Position numbers and translations under genes: made by a program. Below, piece after piece: positions 27,762 to 36,497 of a DNA stretch of 64,000 nucleotides; within the stretch, counting starts at the first letter, position 1, and the number at the start of each line of letters is the position of its first letter. Under the pieces are notes generated by a model, which did not search any database, was not told the DNA's origin, and worked only from the letters and a program-made list of their open reading frames with translations. The stretch lies in contig CBDBZN010000013.1 in assembly GCA_965213575.1 (NCBI GenBank), positions 54,725-118,724 of the forward strand, given 5' to 3'. Source of the DNA: JAUHXS01 sp965213575. Lineage in GTDB: Bacteria > Bacteroidota > Bacteroidia > Chitinophagales > JAUHXS01.

Positions 27762-27832
27762 CTTGAAAAAAGCCGTTTCCCCACCCAAAGATTCAGAATT
27801 TAAAAGACTGTCTACTTTTGAATGTGATATGT
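27762..27832 (+). repeat. Diverged dispersed repeat, copy 2
   Basis: Starts CTTGAAAAAAGCCGTTTCC and ends CTACTTTTGAATGTG; it aligns with 20450-20524. Both copies lie just after an operon end. The perfect palindrome CCCTTCT-TG-AGAAGGG at 27840-27855 follows directly. Confidence 0.6.
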
Positions 27833-27877
27833 TAGTTTTCCCTTCTTGAGAAGGGGCTAGGGTTGGTGCAACATATA

Positions 27878-28726
27878 TTATCCCCCGATCATTTCTCCAC
27901 CATTTACATGAATAAATTGGCCGGTGATATAACTACTGTCTTTGCTTGCTAAAAATACATAAGCCGGCGCCACTTCACTTGGCTGTCCGGCTCTTCCCAA
28001 AGGAGTATCTTGTCCAAAGTCAGTAATATCATCAAAAGTAGCCGGAATAAGAGGGGTCCAAATAGGGCCGGGAGCAACTCCATTAACTCGGATATTTTTA
28101 CCGGCCAACATCTGAGAGAGTGAACGAGTAAAACTCACTATTGAGCCTTTTGTACTGGAATAATCCAGCAGATGTTCGCTCCCGCGATAAGCGGTAACAG
28201 AACTAGTGTTGATAATAACATCCCCATCAGTTAAATGTTTTAATGCTTCTTTTGTTACATAGAAAAAAGGATAAACGTTAGTTTCAAAGGTTTCCTTTAA
28301 CTGTTTCATTCCTATGTTTTCAATAGAATCTTTAGGAAACTGCTTAGCTGCATTGTTAACCAATATATTAAGATGTCCATATTCTTCTATGCAATCTTTC
28401 ACAATTGCTTTGCAGAATTTTTCTTCGCTGAGGTCGCCTGACAGTAAAAGGCATTTTTGACCTTCCTCTTCAACCATTTCTTTCGTAGTTTTAGCATCTT
28501 TATCTTCATTAAGATATACGATAGCCACATTAGCTCCTTCACGGGCAAAGTGAACAGCCACACTACGGCCAATGCCACTATCACCACCCGTTATTAAGGC
28601 AACTTTATTTTTTAATTTACCACTCCCTTTATAATCACTTCTGATGATCTCAGGTTCCGGATCCATTTTATATTGTTTACCCGGTTGATTTTGGTGCTGA
28701 TCTGAAAATTCTTTAGGTTTACTCAT
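27878..28726 (-). CDS. SDR family oxidoreductase (general-stress type)
   Basis: A 282-residue short-chain dehydrogenase. The cofactor motif is ALITGGDSGIGRSVAVHFA, the structural motif is LVNNAA, and the catalytic residues are in NTSSVTAYRG and YSSTKGSI (Ser, Tyr-x3-Lys). The N-terminal extension (QHQNQPGKQYKMDPEPE) is typical of the subgroup related to B. subtilis stress-induced oxidoreductases such as GspA-neighbour YdaD/YhdF. The substrate is unknown. It lies 11 bases downstream of ligD in the Ku-LigD-SDR block, so it may be co-expressed under stress; a repair role for the SDR is not implied. Confidence 0.9.
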   Translation of the reverse strand: MSKPKEFSDQHQNQPGKQYKMDPEPEIIRSDYKGSGKLKNKVALITGGDSGIGRSVAVHFAREGANVAIVYLNEDKDAKTTKEMVEEEGQKCLLLSGDLSEEKFCKAIVKDCIEEYGHLNILVNNAAKQFPKDSIENIGMKQLKETFETNVYPFFYVTKEALKHLTDGDVIINTSSVTAYRGSEHLLDYSSTKGSIVSFTRSLSQMLAGKNIRVNGVAPGPIWTPLIPATFDDITDFGQDTPLGRAGQPSEVAPAYVFLASKDSSYITGQFIHVNGGEMIGG

Positions 28727-28737
28727 GACATTTATTT

Positions 28738-31176
28738 TTAATTAAATTGATTAAGATTTTCGAGTACTTGTTGCATATTAATACCTTCCGATAGAATTGG
28801 AGCAAATAAATCTCCTACCTCTTTAATCCTGCCGGGAATAGTTTTAATTGTATAATCTTCAACTTTTATACCGTCTTTCAGTTCTTTCCAACTAACCGGC
28901 GTAGAAACTGTTGCACCTTTTACCGGCCGCACACAATAAGGTGCCGCTAATGTCTGCCCTCGGCGATTTTGAAGGTAGTCCAAATATATTTTACCGTTTC
29001 GCTTTTTTATATTTCGCTCCATGCTCGTCAACTTTGGTAATTGCTCATGGATATAATAACATAATAACTTTGTGAAATCACGAGCTTCATCATAAGTATA
29101 ATTTGAGCCGAGCGGTATATATATATGAAGGCCACTTTTACCTGTGGTTTTAGGATATCCTTGAACCCCTGCCTTTTCTAACACCTCTTTAGCCACTAAA
29201 GCAGTTTGAATAACTTGATTAAAAGTATGATTTTCAGCAGGATCAATATCGATAACCGTATAATCCGGTGAATCTAGGTTTTCTACCCTAGAATTCCACG
29301 GATTAATTTCGATACAACCAAGATTAGCCATATATAACAGTGCCGCTTCATTTTCACACAATAAATATTCTATATCTTTATTAGACGATTCAGAATAAAT
29401 ACTTTTAGTAGCGGCCCAAGAGGGCAGATGTTCATTATCTTTTTGATAAAAACCTTCTTCATTAATACCATTAGGATGCCGGTGTAAATTTTGAGGGCGG
29501 CCTTTTAAATAAGGAAGGATAGTTTCAGAAATATGCATGTAATAATCAAGCAGGTCATATTTTTTTAAATCACTTTCAGGCCAATAGACTTTATCCAAAT
29601 TAGTTATATGCAAGGTAACTTCATCTACTACTAAAGTAGAGTCGCCTGTGGGTTGAGGATATGGTTTCTGTAAAGTCTCAGCTTTAGTAGCTTCTACATT
29701 TATATCTGTTAATAGCTTATCTTCTCGCAGGCCTTTAAATACCGGATGTCGCATGGATTTATCTTTTGTCCATTCGGTAAAAGTTACTTCGCATATTAAT
29801 TCAGGTTGTAACCAATGTGGTTTTTTACCCTTTAAATTTATCTTTTTACTAAAAGGATTTTCCTTAAGAGTCAGTTTATCAAATATTTTCATCAACTCTT
29901 TTTGCTTATCTTCTGTAAAGCCACTGCCACAATTACCAATGTAGGTCAACTCATTATTTTCATAACTGCCTAATATGAGCGATCCAAATAATTTTCCACG
30001 CCCTTCAGATTCTGTATATCCACAAATAATAGCTTCAGTGCTTTCTATAGCTTTAATTTTTAACCAATCCCGGCTTCTCTGTCTGGGGTGATATAAGGAG
30101 TCTGCCTTCTTTGCAATAACTCCTTCCATACCTTTTTCAATAGCCTGTTGATAAAATGCCGGCCCCATTCTTTCTATATGATCGCAATATTTAACACTTT
30201 TGAGATCTTCTAAAATAGAAGGCAATAAGCTTTTACGATCCACTAAAGGCAAATTTTTAGTGTCATGCCCATTTAAATATAATACATCAAATACATAATA
30301 AATAAGATGGCCTTTAGTGGTTTCAGGATCATAATTTTGTAACTGTTGAAATTCTGAAAGCCCTTTATCATTTAAAACAACCACTTCTCCATCCAATATC
30401 ACATCATGAGAAATATTTTCCAGGTCAATTAATAAAGGTGAAAATTTTTCTTTAAATGAAATACCATTTCGCGAATACATACTTACTTCACTATCTATTA
30501 TGTGTGTAATCATACGATATCCATCCCACTTTAGTTCGTATATCCATTCCGAGTCAGCAAATATTTCATCGCACGTATCAGCCAACATAGGCTTGATAAG
30601 TTGCTGAGTATTTAATTTCTTGGTAGTAGCTTCTTGTTTTTTAGGAGCTGATGTAGCATAAGCTTCTGCATCATAGGCTAATTTAGTAGCAAATTCATCT
30701 TGTTTTTTTATAAGCAGCCATTGAGGTTGCGATCCCTTAAAGGAAGTACGAACCAGTGCAAATTTGCCTTTGATTTTCTTACCAAAAAATTCCAATTTTA
30801 AGTTTCCTTTTTCACACTGCTCTGAAGGTGTTCCTTCAGACGCTACATCAAATACAGCAAATCGACCCTCATCCCATATATTCATCACACCTGCTCCATA
30901 ATTGCCTTTAGGAATAACCCCTTCAAAAGTGAGATATTTTACCGGATGGTCTTCTGTTTGTATTGCTAGTCGTTTATCTTTTGGATTCATAGATGGGCCT
31001 TTAGGGACAGCCCAGCTTTTTAGTACGCCATCTATTTCAAGGCGCAAATCATAATGTAACCGAGTAGCATCATGCCGTTGTATAACAAATCTGGATGCAT
31101 CAGAAAGATCCGGAATGGCTTCCGGTTCGGGCGTAGCTACAAAATCCCGCTTTTTAATATACTCATCCAAACCCAT
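28738..31176 (-). CDS. ligD: DNA ligase D (phosphoesterase-ligase-polymerase)
   Basis: An 812-residue multidomain enzyme of bacterial non-homologous end joining. Domain order: 3'-phosphoesterase (about 30-155; RHDATRLHYDLRLEIDG and the HPVKYLTFEGVIPKGNYG stretch), ATP-dependent ligase (about 195-500; adenylated lysine in ELKWDGYRM at residue 216, DGEVVVLN, MEGVIAKKAD), then the primase-polymerase domain (about 520-812; HITNLDKVYWPESDLKK and the catalytic aspartates in VIDIDP). It processes and seals broken ends brought together by Ku. The gene starts two bases after the Ku gene's stop on the same strand. Confidence 0.97.
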   Translation of the reverse strand: MGLDEYIKKRDFVATPEPEAIPDLSDASRFVIQRHDATRLHYDLRLEIDGVLKSWAVPKGPSMNPKDKRLAIQTEDHPVKYLTFEGVIPKGNYGAGVMNIWDEGRFAVFDVASEGTPSEQCEKGNLKLEFFGKKIKGKFALVRTSFKGSQPQWLLIKKQDEFATKLAYDAEAYATSAPKKQEATTKKLNTQQLIKPMLADTCDEIFADSEWIYELKWDGYRMITHIIDSEVSMYSRNGISFKEKFSPLLIDLENISHDVILDGEVVVLNDKGLSEFQQLQNYDPETTKGHLIYYVFDVLYLNGHDTKNLPLVDRKSLLPSILEDLKSVKYCDHIERMGPAFYQQAIEKGMEGVIAKKADSLYHPRQRSRDWLKIKAIESTEAIICGYTESEGRGKLFGSLILGSYENNELTYIGNCGSGFTEDKQKELMKIFDKLTLKENPFSKKINLKGKKPHWLQPELICEVTFTEWTKDKSMRHPVFKGLREDKLLTDINVEATKAETLQKPYPQPTGDSTLVVDEVTLHITNLDKVYWPESDLKKYDLLDYYMHISETILPYLKGRPQNLHRHPNGINEEGFYQKDNEHLPSWAATKSIYSESSNKDIEYLLCENEAALLYMANLGCIEINPWNSRVENLDSPDYTVIDIDPAENHTFNQVIQTALVAKEVLEKAGVQGYPKTTGKSGLHIYIPLGSNYTYDEARDFTKLLCYYIHEQLPKLTSMERNIKKRNGKIYLDYLQNRRGQTLAAPYCVRPVKGATVSTPVSWKELKDGIKVEDYTIKTIPGRIKEVGDLFAPILSEGINMQQVLENLNQFN

Positions 31177-31178
31177 TA

Positions 31179-31955
31179 CTAGGAGGCTTTTCTTTTTTGT
31201 TTTAACTCTAAGCTGGCTTTTAATTGTGCCATGAGATCTTTTGCTGGAGTAGGAGTAGTGTTTATTTTCTCTACTTTACCTGTTTTTCCTTTTGCCTTAG
31301 CATTAATAATCTTCGTTAGCTGCTTATTATAGACATCTTTGTATTTTTTTAAATTAAAATCGTCACTATATTGCTCAATTAAAGAAATGGCCATATCCGT
31401 TTCTTTTTTAGATACTTTATCAGTAGGCAACTTGAGTTCATCTGTTTTATGTATTTCATCTTGAAAACGGATAACATGTAGTACTAAAGCATTTTCATAA
31501 ACACCAATAAGAGTCAAGTGTTCTTTTTGCCGCATCACAAAAGTAGCCACCCCTAATTTGCCTGTTTCTTTAAGGGCATTTCGAAGTAAATTATAGGATT
31601 TGCTACCTTCTTTTTGAGGTTCAATAAAATAAGGCTTTTTAAATAATACTTCAGATACTTGATTTTCTTCAACAAATTCTTCGATATCTATAGTTTTACT
31701 TTTTTTCATATTTGCTTTCTCAAAATCATCTTTTTCGAGCACTATATATCTGTCATCTGTTTTAAATCCTTTTACTATATTTTCCCATTTTACCTCTTCT
31801 CCGGTGGCCTCATTTACTCGCTTATAACGAATGCGTGCGTTATCTCTACGATCCAGCATATCCAATTCAATACGCCGGTCTTCGCTTCCGCTGTATAATT
31901 TAACGGGAATAGAAACTAATCCAAAGCTGATACTACCATTCCAAACTGATCGCAT
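31179..31955 (-). CDS. ku: Ku protein, DNA end-binding
   Basis: A 258-residue bacterial Ku. The N-terminus MRSVWNGSISFGLVSIPVKLY is diagnostic, followed by EVKWENIVKGFK, the YIVLEKDDFEKA region and FKKPYFIEPQKEGSKSY. A homodimer threads onto double-strand ends and recruits LigD. The C-terminal tail is lysine-rich (AKAKGKTGKVEK), as in Ku proteins with extended DNA-binding tails. The gene heads a Ku-LigD-SDR block with two- and eleven-base spacings. No consensus promoter was found upstream. Confidence 0.97.
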   Translation of the reverse strand: MRSVWNGSISFGLVSIPVKLYSGSEDRRIELDMLDRRDNARIRYKRVNEATGEEVKWENIVKGFKTDDRYIVLEKDDFEKANMKKSKTIDIEEFVEENQVSEVLFKKPYFIEPQKEGSKSYNLLRNALKETGKLGVATFVMRQKEHLTLIGVYENALVLHVIRFQDEIHKTDELKLPTDKVSKKETDMAISLIEQYSDDFNLKKYKDVYNKQLTKIINAKAKGKTGKVEKINTTPTPAKDLMAQLKASLELKQKRKAS

Positions 31956-32267
31956 AATATTTATTTAAAAATATTCATGACAATATTTATACCACTGTAG
32001 GATGGATGAAATAAAAATAATGTGCGTACATAGATGTAGAGATAATTCTCAAAAATGAGGAAAAATATTCCGTGCATCTTTAAGCACTCAGTATTCAAAT
32101 ATATTAATAAATCGCTTTATATATTGGGAGATACATTATCAATCTCATTATGAATAAAAAAGTGTATGATTATTGTGTAGTATCAAGGATATATAAAATA
32201 GTTTAATATATAATTTATAAGCTATTAATTTTTAATATAGAAATTTATTTATAACATAAAAAATATA
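31956..32267. other. 312-base AT-rich divergent spacer
   Basis: Separates the divergent Ku and membrane-protein genes. I see no gene, no strong hairpin and no exact TAnnTTTG element on either strand. Confidence 0.5.
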
Positions 32268-33329
32268 ATGATGAAACATACATATACTAATACTACATTT
32301 GATAACACAGTGGATAAAATTTCAAGGGTATCTTGGGCAGCTGTATTTGCCGGTACACTTACTGCTATAGTAACTATTTTAATGCTAAATTTATTGGGGT
32401 TAGGCATTGGCATGACAACTATTGACCCTATGACTGAAGCTGATCCTTTAAAAGGTTTGGGAACGGGAACTATTATTTGGTGGGTAGTTTCTAATTTTAT
32501 TGCCTTATTTCTTGGTGGTTTGGTAGCAGGCCGTATGTCGGGATATCCCGATAAAGCTGATGGCGCCCTTCATGGATTTCTTTCTTGGGGATTATATGCG
32601 GTGATTTCAGTATTTATAGTTACATCATCTATTGGAGCAGCAATGAATGGTATGTCTAATATAGTATCAGGAATCTTTGGTGGATCAGATTCTAAAAAAG
32701 TAGTTGTCAATTTAGATAAAGCCCAACGGAGGAGCCAAAATAACGCTTCATTTTCTTACGATAAAGTAAAGCAAGAAATATTTCAATTAATTAATACAGG
32801 CGAGAGATATAATGTATTACCTGATGATGCTTCAGAAAATACGCGCCAAGTATTATATAATGCAAAATCTCAATCTAGACAAGCATTCAGAGACTTGAAT
32901 TTAGATAAAAATATAGATGAATTTTTTAATGATCTTTCTTTTGATCTTGATAATAATGGCAATTTAGATATTAGCTTAGAAGGGGAGCAAAATTATTTAA
33001 ATAAGCAAGAATTAAAATCTTACTTAGTTACTAATACTAATTTAACTGAAGCCGAAATTAATGGTCTAGTAAATAAATGGGATGGAAATATTGAACAGGC
33101 TGTAAATAAAGCTGAAAAATATTATGCTCAAGCAAAACAAAAAGCTATAACGTACAGCGATAAAGCAGCTGATGCAGTTGGAAAATATAGTATTATCGCG
33201 TTTATAGTATTTCTTTTAGGAGCTGCTGCAGCTTATTTTGGAGGTATGACCGGTTCTCCGTTGCTAACAGTTACAGAAGAACATCGAGATAGAGATTTAG
33301 AGGTAGAAGTAGAGAGAAGAAGAGTGTAA
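32268..33329 (+). CDS. PhnA-like/YrzE-like polytopic membrane protein
   Basis: A 353-residue protein not tied to a defined function. The N-terminal half holds three or four transmembrane helices: SWAAVFAGTLTAIVTILMLN, the GLGIGMTTIDP turn, WWVVSNFIALFLGGLVAGRM and LSWGLYAVISVFIVTSS. This block resembles membrane proteins annotated 'PhnA-like' in other bacteria. A soluble middle (about 145-290) is rich in Q, N and charged residues and includes ALHGF-independent helical segments such as YLNKQELKSYLVTNTN. One more helix (YSIIAFIVFLLGAAAAYFG) and a basic tail (LEVEVERRRV) end the protein. It sits upstream of two lipid genes. Confidence 0.7.
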   Translation: MMKHTYTNTTFDNTVDKISRVSWAAVFAGTLTAIVTILMLNLLGLGIGMTTIDPMTEADPLKGLGTGTIIWWVVSNFIALFLGGLVAGRMSGYPDKADGALHGFLSWGLYAVISVFIVTSSIGAAMNGMSNIVSGIFGGSDSKKVVVNLDKAQRRSQNNASFSYDKVKQEIFQLINTGERYNVLPDDASENTRQVLYNAKSQSRQAFRDLNLDKNIDEFFNDLSFDLDNNGNLDISLEGEQNYLNKQELKSYLVTNTNLTEAEINGLVNKWDGNIEQAVNKAEKYYAQAKQKAITYSDKAADAVGKYSIIAFIVFLLGAAAAYFGGMTGSPLLTVTEEHRDRDLEVEVERRRV

Positions 33330-33392
33330 GCAACTGTCCTACTATGTTCTTGTGATGAGTAAGCTGATATTTGCAAATGGCAAACTTATTGT

Positions 33393-34343
33393 ATGCTGGT
33401 TAGCATGCATTACATTTGGCAAATATCAGCTCTGGATCTAGATGAAATAACTTTTTTATCAGGTACTGTTTTACGAGGTAACATTAAAGATAAGCCATAC
33501 GCTACAACATTAGTTGGGCATATTTTTAAAGTTATAAAATCATATTTTAAAAAAACATATCGTAACCGTAATATTACTGTCAATTTCAATGATCTTACGG
33601 CTACTACTACTACCAATAGCAAAGGATATTTTTCTTTTTTAATCAATGGAAGAATGAATGATTCTTTTTCTTTAATAGATGCAAAAGGCCAAGAACTGGC
33701 TATGCCAGGTCATTATCCAATACATTTTAGAGAAACGAATGCTAATATAGAAGTAATATCAGATATAGATGATACTATATTTCTATCTAATACAATATCT
33801 TTTATAAAGCGTGTAAAAACCATCTTGCTTAATTTACCCAACAAACGGAGAGCAATTGACTTTACTTATAAATTGTTTAAATTATTTGAACAGCACAATT
33901 TCAGAATAACTTACTTATCGAAAAGCGAAAGTAACTTGTTTGGATTGATTACGGAGATCATAAAATTTCATGAATTACCTAAAGGGGCACTCATTTTAAC
34001 TCCTTATTTAAAATTTCGACAACTTTTTAAACCTAAAAAAGGAAAAAATTATAAGATTGACCATCTTAAAATTCTTTTTAAAGGCATGCCGAACAAATAT
34101 TTTATACTATTTGGTGATGATTCTCAAAAAGATATGGAAGCCTATACACAAATAGCAAAAGAATTTGCCGGTAAAATTTTGAAAATTTATATTAGGCAGA
34201 CCGGTTTTAATCAGAATGATCAACAGCGAGCTCAATGGAGAAAATTAATTGCTACCGGTGTGCAAGCTGTATATTTTACAGATGATCTTTCTGTAGAAGA
34301 AGAAATTATTGAGGTGAAAAATTATATTAATCCTTACTTATGA
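33393..34343 (+). CDS. App1-type (DUF2183) phosphatidate phosphatase-like protein
   Basis: A 316-residue protein with the HAD-like App1 domain: the catalytic motif SDIDDTIFLSNT (DxDxT at residues 124-128), then TYLSKSESNLFGLITEI, LPKGALILTPY and the second motif FILFGDDSQKDMEAY. The N-terminal part (about 15-100) is a beta-rich region with LSGTVLRGN. Yeast App1 dephosphorylates phosphatidic acid to diacylglycerol; substrate here is inferred. No signal peptide is seen. The stop overlaps the start of a lipid-kinase gene by four bases (ATGA), indicating translational coupling of two opposing reactions. The first ATG at 33393 is used; Met5 is an alternative. Confidence 0.85.
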   Translation: MLVSMHYIWQISALDLDEITFLSGTVLRGNIKDKPYATTLVGHIFKVIKSYFKKTYRNRNITVNFNDLTATTTTNSKGYFSFLINGRMNDSFSLIDAKGQELAMPGHYPIHFRETNANIEVISDIDDTIFLSNTISFIKRVKTILLNLPNKRRAIDFTYKLFKLFEQHNFRITYLSKSESNLFGLITEIIKFHELPKGALILTPYLKFRQLFKPKKGKNYKIDHLKILFKGMPNKYFILFGDDSQKDMEAYTQIAKEFAGKILKIYIRQTGFNQNDQQRAQWRKLIATGVQAVYFTDDLSVEEEIIEVKNYINPYL

Positions 34344-35239
34344 AGCTCTTATTTGTGGTAAATCCCAGTGCCGGTGGTACTGATAAAGAACCTTTTTTAA
34401 AAGAGTCGGCAAATATTTGTAAACAACATCAAGTAGATTTTAAAGTATTCAAAACTACCGGAAAAGATGATGATAAAAACTTAAAAAAAACACTTAGTGC
34501 CTATAAACCTGATAAAGTGATATCTGTTGGAGGAGACGGCACTCTTTTATTTACCGCTAAAGTTTTAAAAGAAAAAGTACTTAATTTTCCTCTTGGCATA
34601 ATACCTATGGGATCAGCCAATGGCATGGCAACCGAGTTAGGTATCAATTCTAAGCCGTCAGATGCATTATTGGATGCAATCCAATCTAATAACATCAATG
34701 GAGTAGATATGTTACAAGTAAACAATAAATATTTTGCTTTGCATATGGGAGATGTGGGTATAAACGCACATATAGTAAAAAAATATGAAAAAGATGAGAG
34801 TAGTGGCATGATCACCTATATTAAACATTTTATCAGTACAGTGGGCTCTGTTTCTCCGTTCAAAGTAAAAGTTGATGCAAATAATAAAACCGTTGAGAAA
34901 GATGTATATATGGCAGCTATTTGTAATGGACGAAAGTATGGAACAGGTATGCCGATAAATGTTCAAGGAGACCCGACTGATGGTTTGTTTGAAATCGTAC
35001 TTATAGAAAAAATTAATATTGAAGCACTGCTAAGAGCAGGACTGGCAGCCATCAATGAAGATTTTTTTGATAATCCAGATAGTGTAGTCATTTCTACTAC
35101 GGAAGCAGAAATAAGTTTTGAAAACCCTGAATTACTTCAGTTGGACGGTGAGACAATAGGGGAGTTTAAGCAATTAAAAGTAAATATTCTGCCGGACGTA
35201 ATTGATATAATAATGCCGGATAACAAAAAAAGCCGATAG
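34340..35239 (+). CDS. Diacylglycerol/lipid kinase, YegS/BmrU family
   Basis: A 299-residue DAGK-catalytic-domain protein. Visible are the N-terminal FVVNPSAGGTDKEP, the nucleotide motif KVISVGGDGTLLFTAKVL, PLGIIPMGSANGMATELGI, and the C-terminal beta-sandwich with NGRKYGTGMPINVQGDP and LLQLDGET. The family phosphorylates diacylglycerol, sphingoid bases or similar lipids with ATP at the inner face of the membrane. It starts inside the stop of the App1-type phosphatase gene. A bidirectional terminator overlaps its last codons. Confidence 0.92.
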   Translation: MKLLFVVNPSAGGTDKEPFLKESANICKQHQVDFKVFKTTGKDDDKNLKKTLSAYKPDKVISVGGDGTLLFTAKVLKEKVLNFPLGIIPMGSANGMATELGINSKPSDALLDAIQSNNINGVDMLQVNNKYFALHMGDVGINAHIVKKYEKDESSGMITYIKHFISTVGSVSPFKVKVDANNKTVEKDVYMAAICNGRKYGTGMPINVQGDPTDGLFEIVLIEKINIEALLRAGLAAINEDFFDNPDSVVISTTEAEISFENPELLQLDGETIGEFKQLKVNILPDVIDIIMPDNKKSR

Positions 35240-35258
35240 TATTCTACCGGCTTTTTTT
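35224..35258. terminator. Bidirectional intrinsic terminator
   Basis: An A-run, GCCG, a short interior ending CTA, CGGC and a T-run form a stem with A and T tracts on both flanks. It lies between the convergent lipid-kinase gene (ends 35239) and rplS (ends 35281), so it can serve both. Confidence 0.85.
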
Positions 35259-35280
35259 AAAAAAGGATATTTACTAACTA

Positions 35281-35757
35281 TTAAGATCTTTTCTCTTTGA
35301 TTCTGGCTTTTTTACCTTTTAATTCTCTTAGGTAATATATTTTAGCTCTTCTTACATAACCTTTTTTATTCACCTCAATTTTATCAATATTAGGAGAATG
35401 AATAGGAAAAATTCTTTCTACACCAATACCGTTAGAAACTTTTCTTACGGTAAAAGTCTGCGTAATTCCGGAACCCTTTTTCTGGATAACATCTCCTCTA
35501 AAAGCCTGAATTCTTTGTTTATTACCTTCAATAATTTTGTAATGAACGGTAATGGTATCGCCTGCTTTAAATGCAGGATAATTTAATGCGGGAGCTACAA
35601 CATTCTGTCCGTCAAATTGGATGCTTTCCTTTTCTGCTGCCGGCGCTTCATTTCCTTCTTCTGAGGTTGTACCTTCAGTTTGTTCTGATTGGGGAGCAGC
35701 TTCTTTAGTGGCTACATCTTCTTTTACCTCGTTGCTGGCTTGATCTTTATTTTCCAT
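35281..35757 (-). CDS. rplS: Ribosomal protein L19 with acidic N-terminal extension
   Basis: A 158-residue protein. Residues from about 50 onward are a complete L19: FKAGDTITVHYKIIEGNKQR, IQAFRGDVIQKKGSG, TFTVRKVSNGIGVERIFPIH, KIEVNKKGYVRRAKIYYL and a basic tail. L19 sits at the 30S-50S interface. The first 45 or so residues are an unusual Glu-, Ala- and Gln-rich disordered extension (EAAPQSEQTEG, EEGNEAPAAEKE). It is the last gene of the rpsP-rimM-trmD-rplS order, and an own -7 element (35785-35792) lies just upstream. Confidence 0.97.
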   Translation of the reverse strand: MENKDQASNEVKEDVATKEAAPQSEQTEGTTSEEGNEAPAAEKESIQFDGQNVVAPALNYPAFKAGDTITVHYKIIEGNKQRIQAFRGDVIQKKGSGITQTFTVRKVSNGIGVERIFPIHSPNIDKIEVNKKGYVRRAKIYYLRELKGKKARIKEKRS

Positions 35758-35784
35758 GGGTTATCCGTTTCTGGTTATGGCTTG

Positions 35785-35792
35785 CAAAGATA
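35785..35792 (-). promoter_or_regulatory. Putative -7 element of rplS
   Basis: On the minus strand TATCTTTG fits TAnnTTTG exactly, 27 bases before the rplS ATG and inside the short gap after trmD. No TTG was found at -33. It could give rplS separate expression. Confidence 0.5.
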
Positions 35793-35821
35793 AGGAAAAT
35801 AAAATAAAAATTAACCTTTTA

Positions 35822-36496
35822 TTATTGCAATAAATTTGGTCTTTTTTGGTAAGTTCTTTCCAAAGCTTTTTGATGTCGCCATTCCTCTATTAGTTTTTCA
35901 TTACCTGATAAAAGAATGTCAGGTACTTTATGCCCTTTAAAATCAGCCGGCCTGGTATACACCGGCGGAGAGATTAAATTATCTTGAAAAGAATCGCATA
36001 AAGCTGAGGTTTCGTTAGATAGTACTCCCGGTAACAAACGGGCAATAGAGTCTATCAAAACATTAGCGGCAAGTTCACCTCCTGTCAACACATAATCACC
36101 AATGGAGACCTCTTTGGTAATGTAATGTTCTCTTACGCGTTCATCAATGCCTTTATAATGTCCACATAAAATAAGTATGTTTTTTTTTAAAGATAATTCG
36201 TTGCTGGTTTTTTGATCTAATAATTCACCATCCGGCGACATATAGATGATCTCATCATACTCAATATCTTTTTTTAAAGCTTCCAAACAATTGACGATCG
36301 GCTCAATCATCAAGACCATTCCGGCTCCGCCACCGTATTGATAATCATCTACTTGCTTTTGTTTATGTGTAGAATAGATCCTTAAGTCATGGATATTTAT
36401 TTCTATCAAGCCTTTATCTTGAGCTCTTTTCATGATAGAATGACTCAGGGGGCTTTCTAAAAGCTTAGGAAGAAGAGATAAAATGTCGATTCTCAT
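35822..36496 (-). CDS. trmD: tRNA (guanine-N1-)-methyltransferase
   Basis: A 224-residue TrmD that methylates G37 of tRNAs next to the anticodon, using S-adenosylmethionine. Visible are MRIDILSLLPKLLESPLSHS, QVDDYQYGGGAGMVLMIEP, LCGHYKGIDERVREH, the trefoil-knot SAM site SIGDYVLTGGELAANVLIDS with its glutamate, and RPADFKGHKVPDILLSG. Length matches the family (about 225-250). It follows rimM by one base and precedes rplS in the standard order. Confidence 0.98.
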   Translation of the reverse strand: MRIDILSLLPKLLESPLSHSIMKRAQDKGLIEINIHDLRIYSTHKQKQVDDYQYGGGAGMVLMIEPIVNCLEALKKDIEYDEIIYMSPDGELLDQKTSNELSLKKNILILCGHYKGIDERVREHYITKEVSIGDYVLTGGELAANVLIDSIARLLPGVLSNETSALCDSFQDNLISPPVYTRPADFKGHKVPDILLSGNEKLIEEWRHQKALERTYQKRPNLLQ

Positions 36497-36497
36497 T

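Noticed and set aside
32268..35239. Membrane protein plus two lipid genes as an antiphage system
   Set aside because: No nuclease, sensor or known defence module is present; the domains fit lipid metabolism better.
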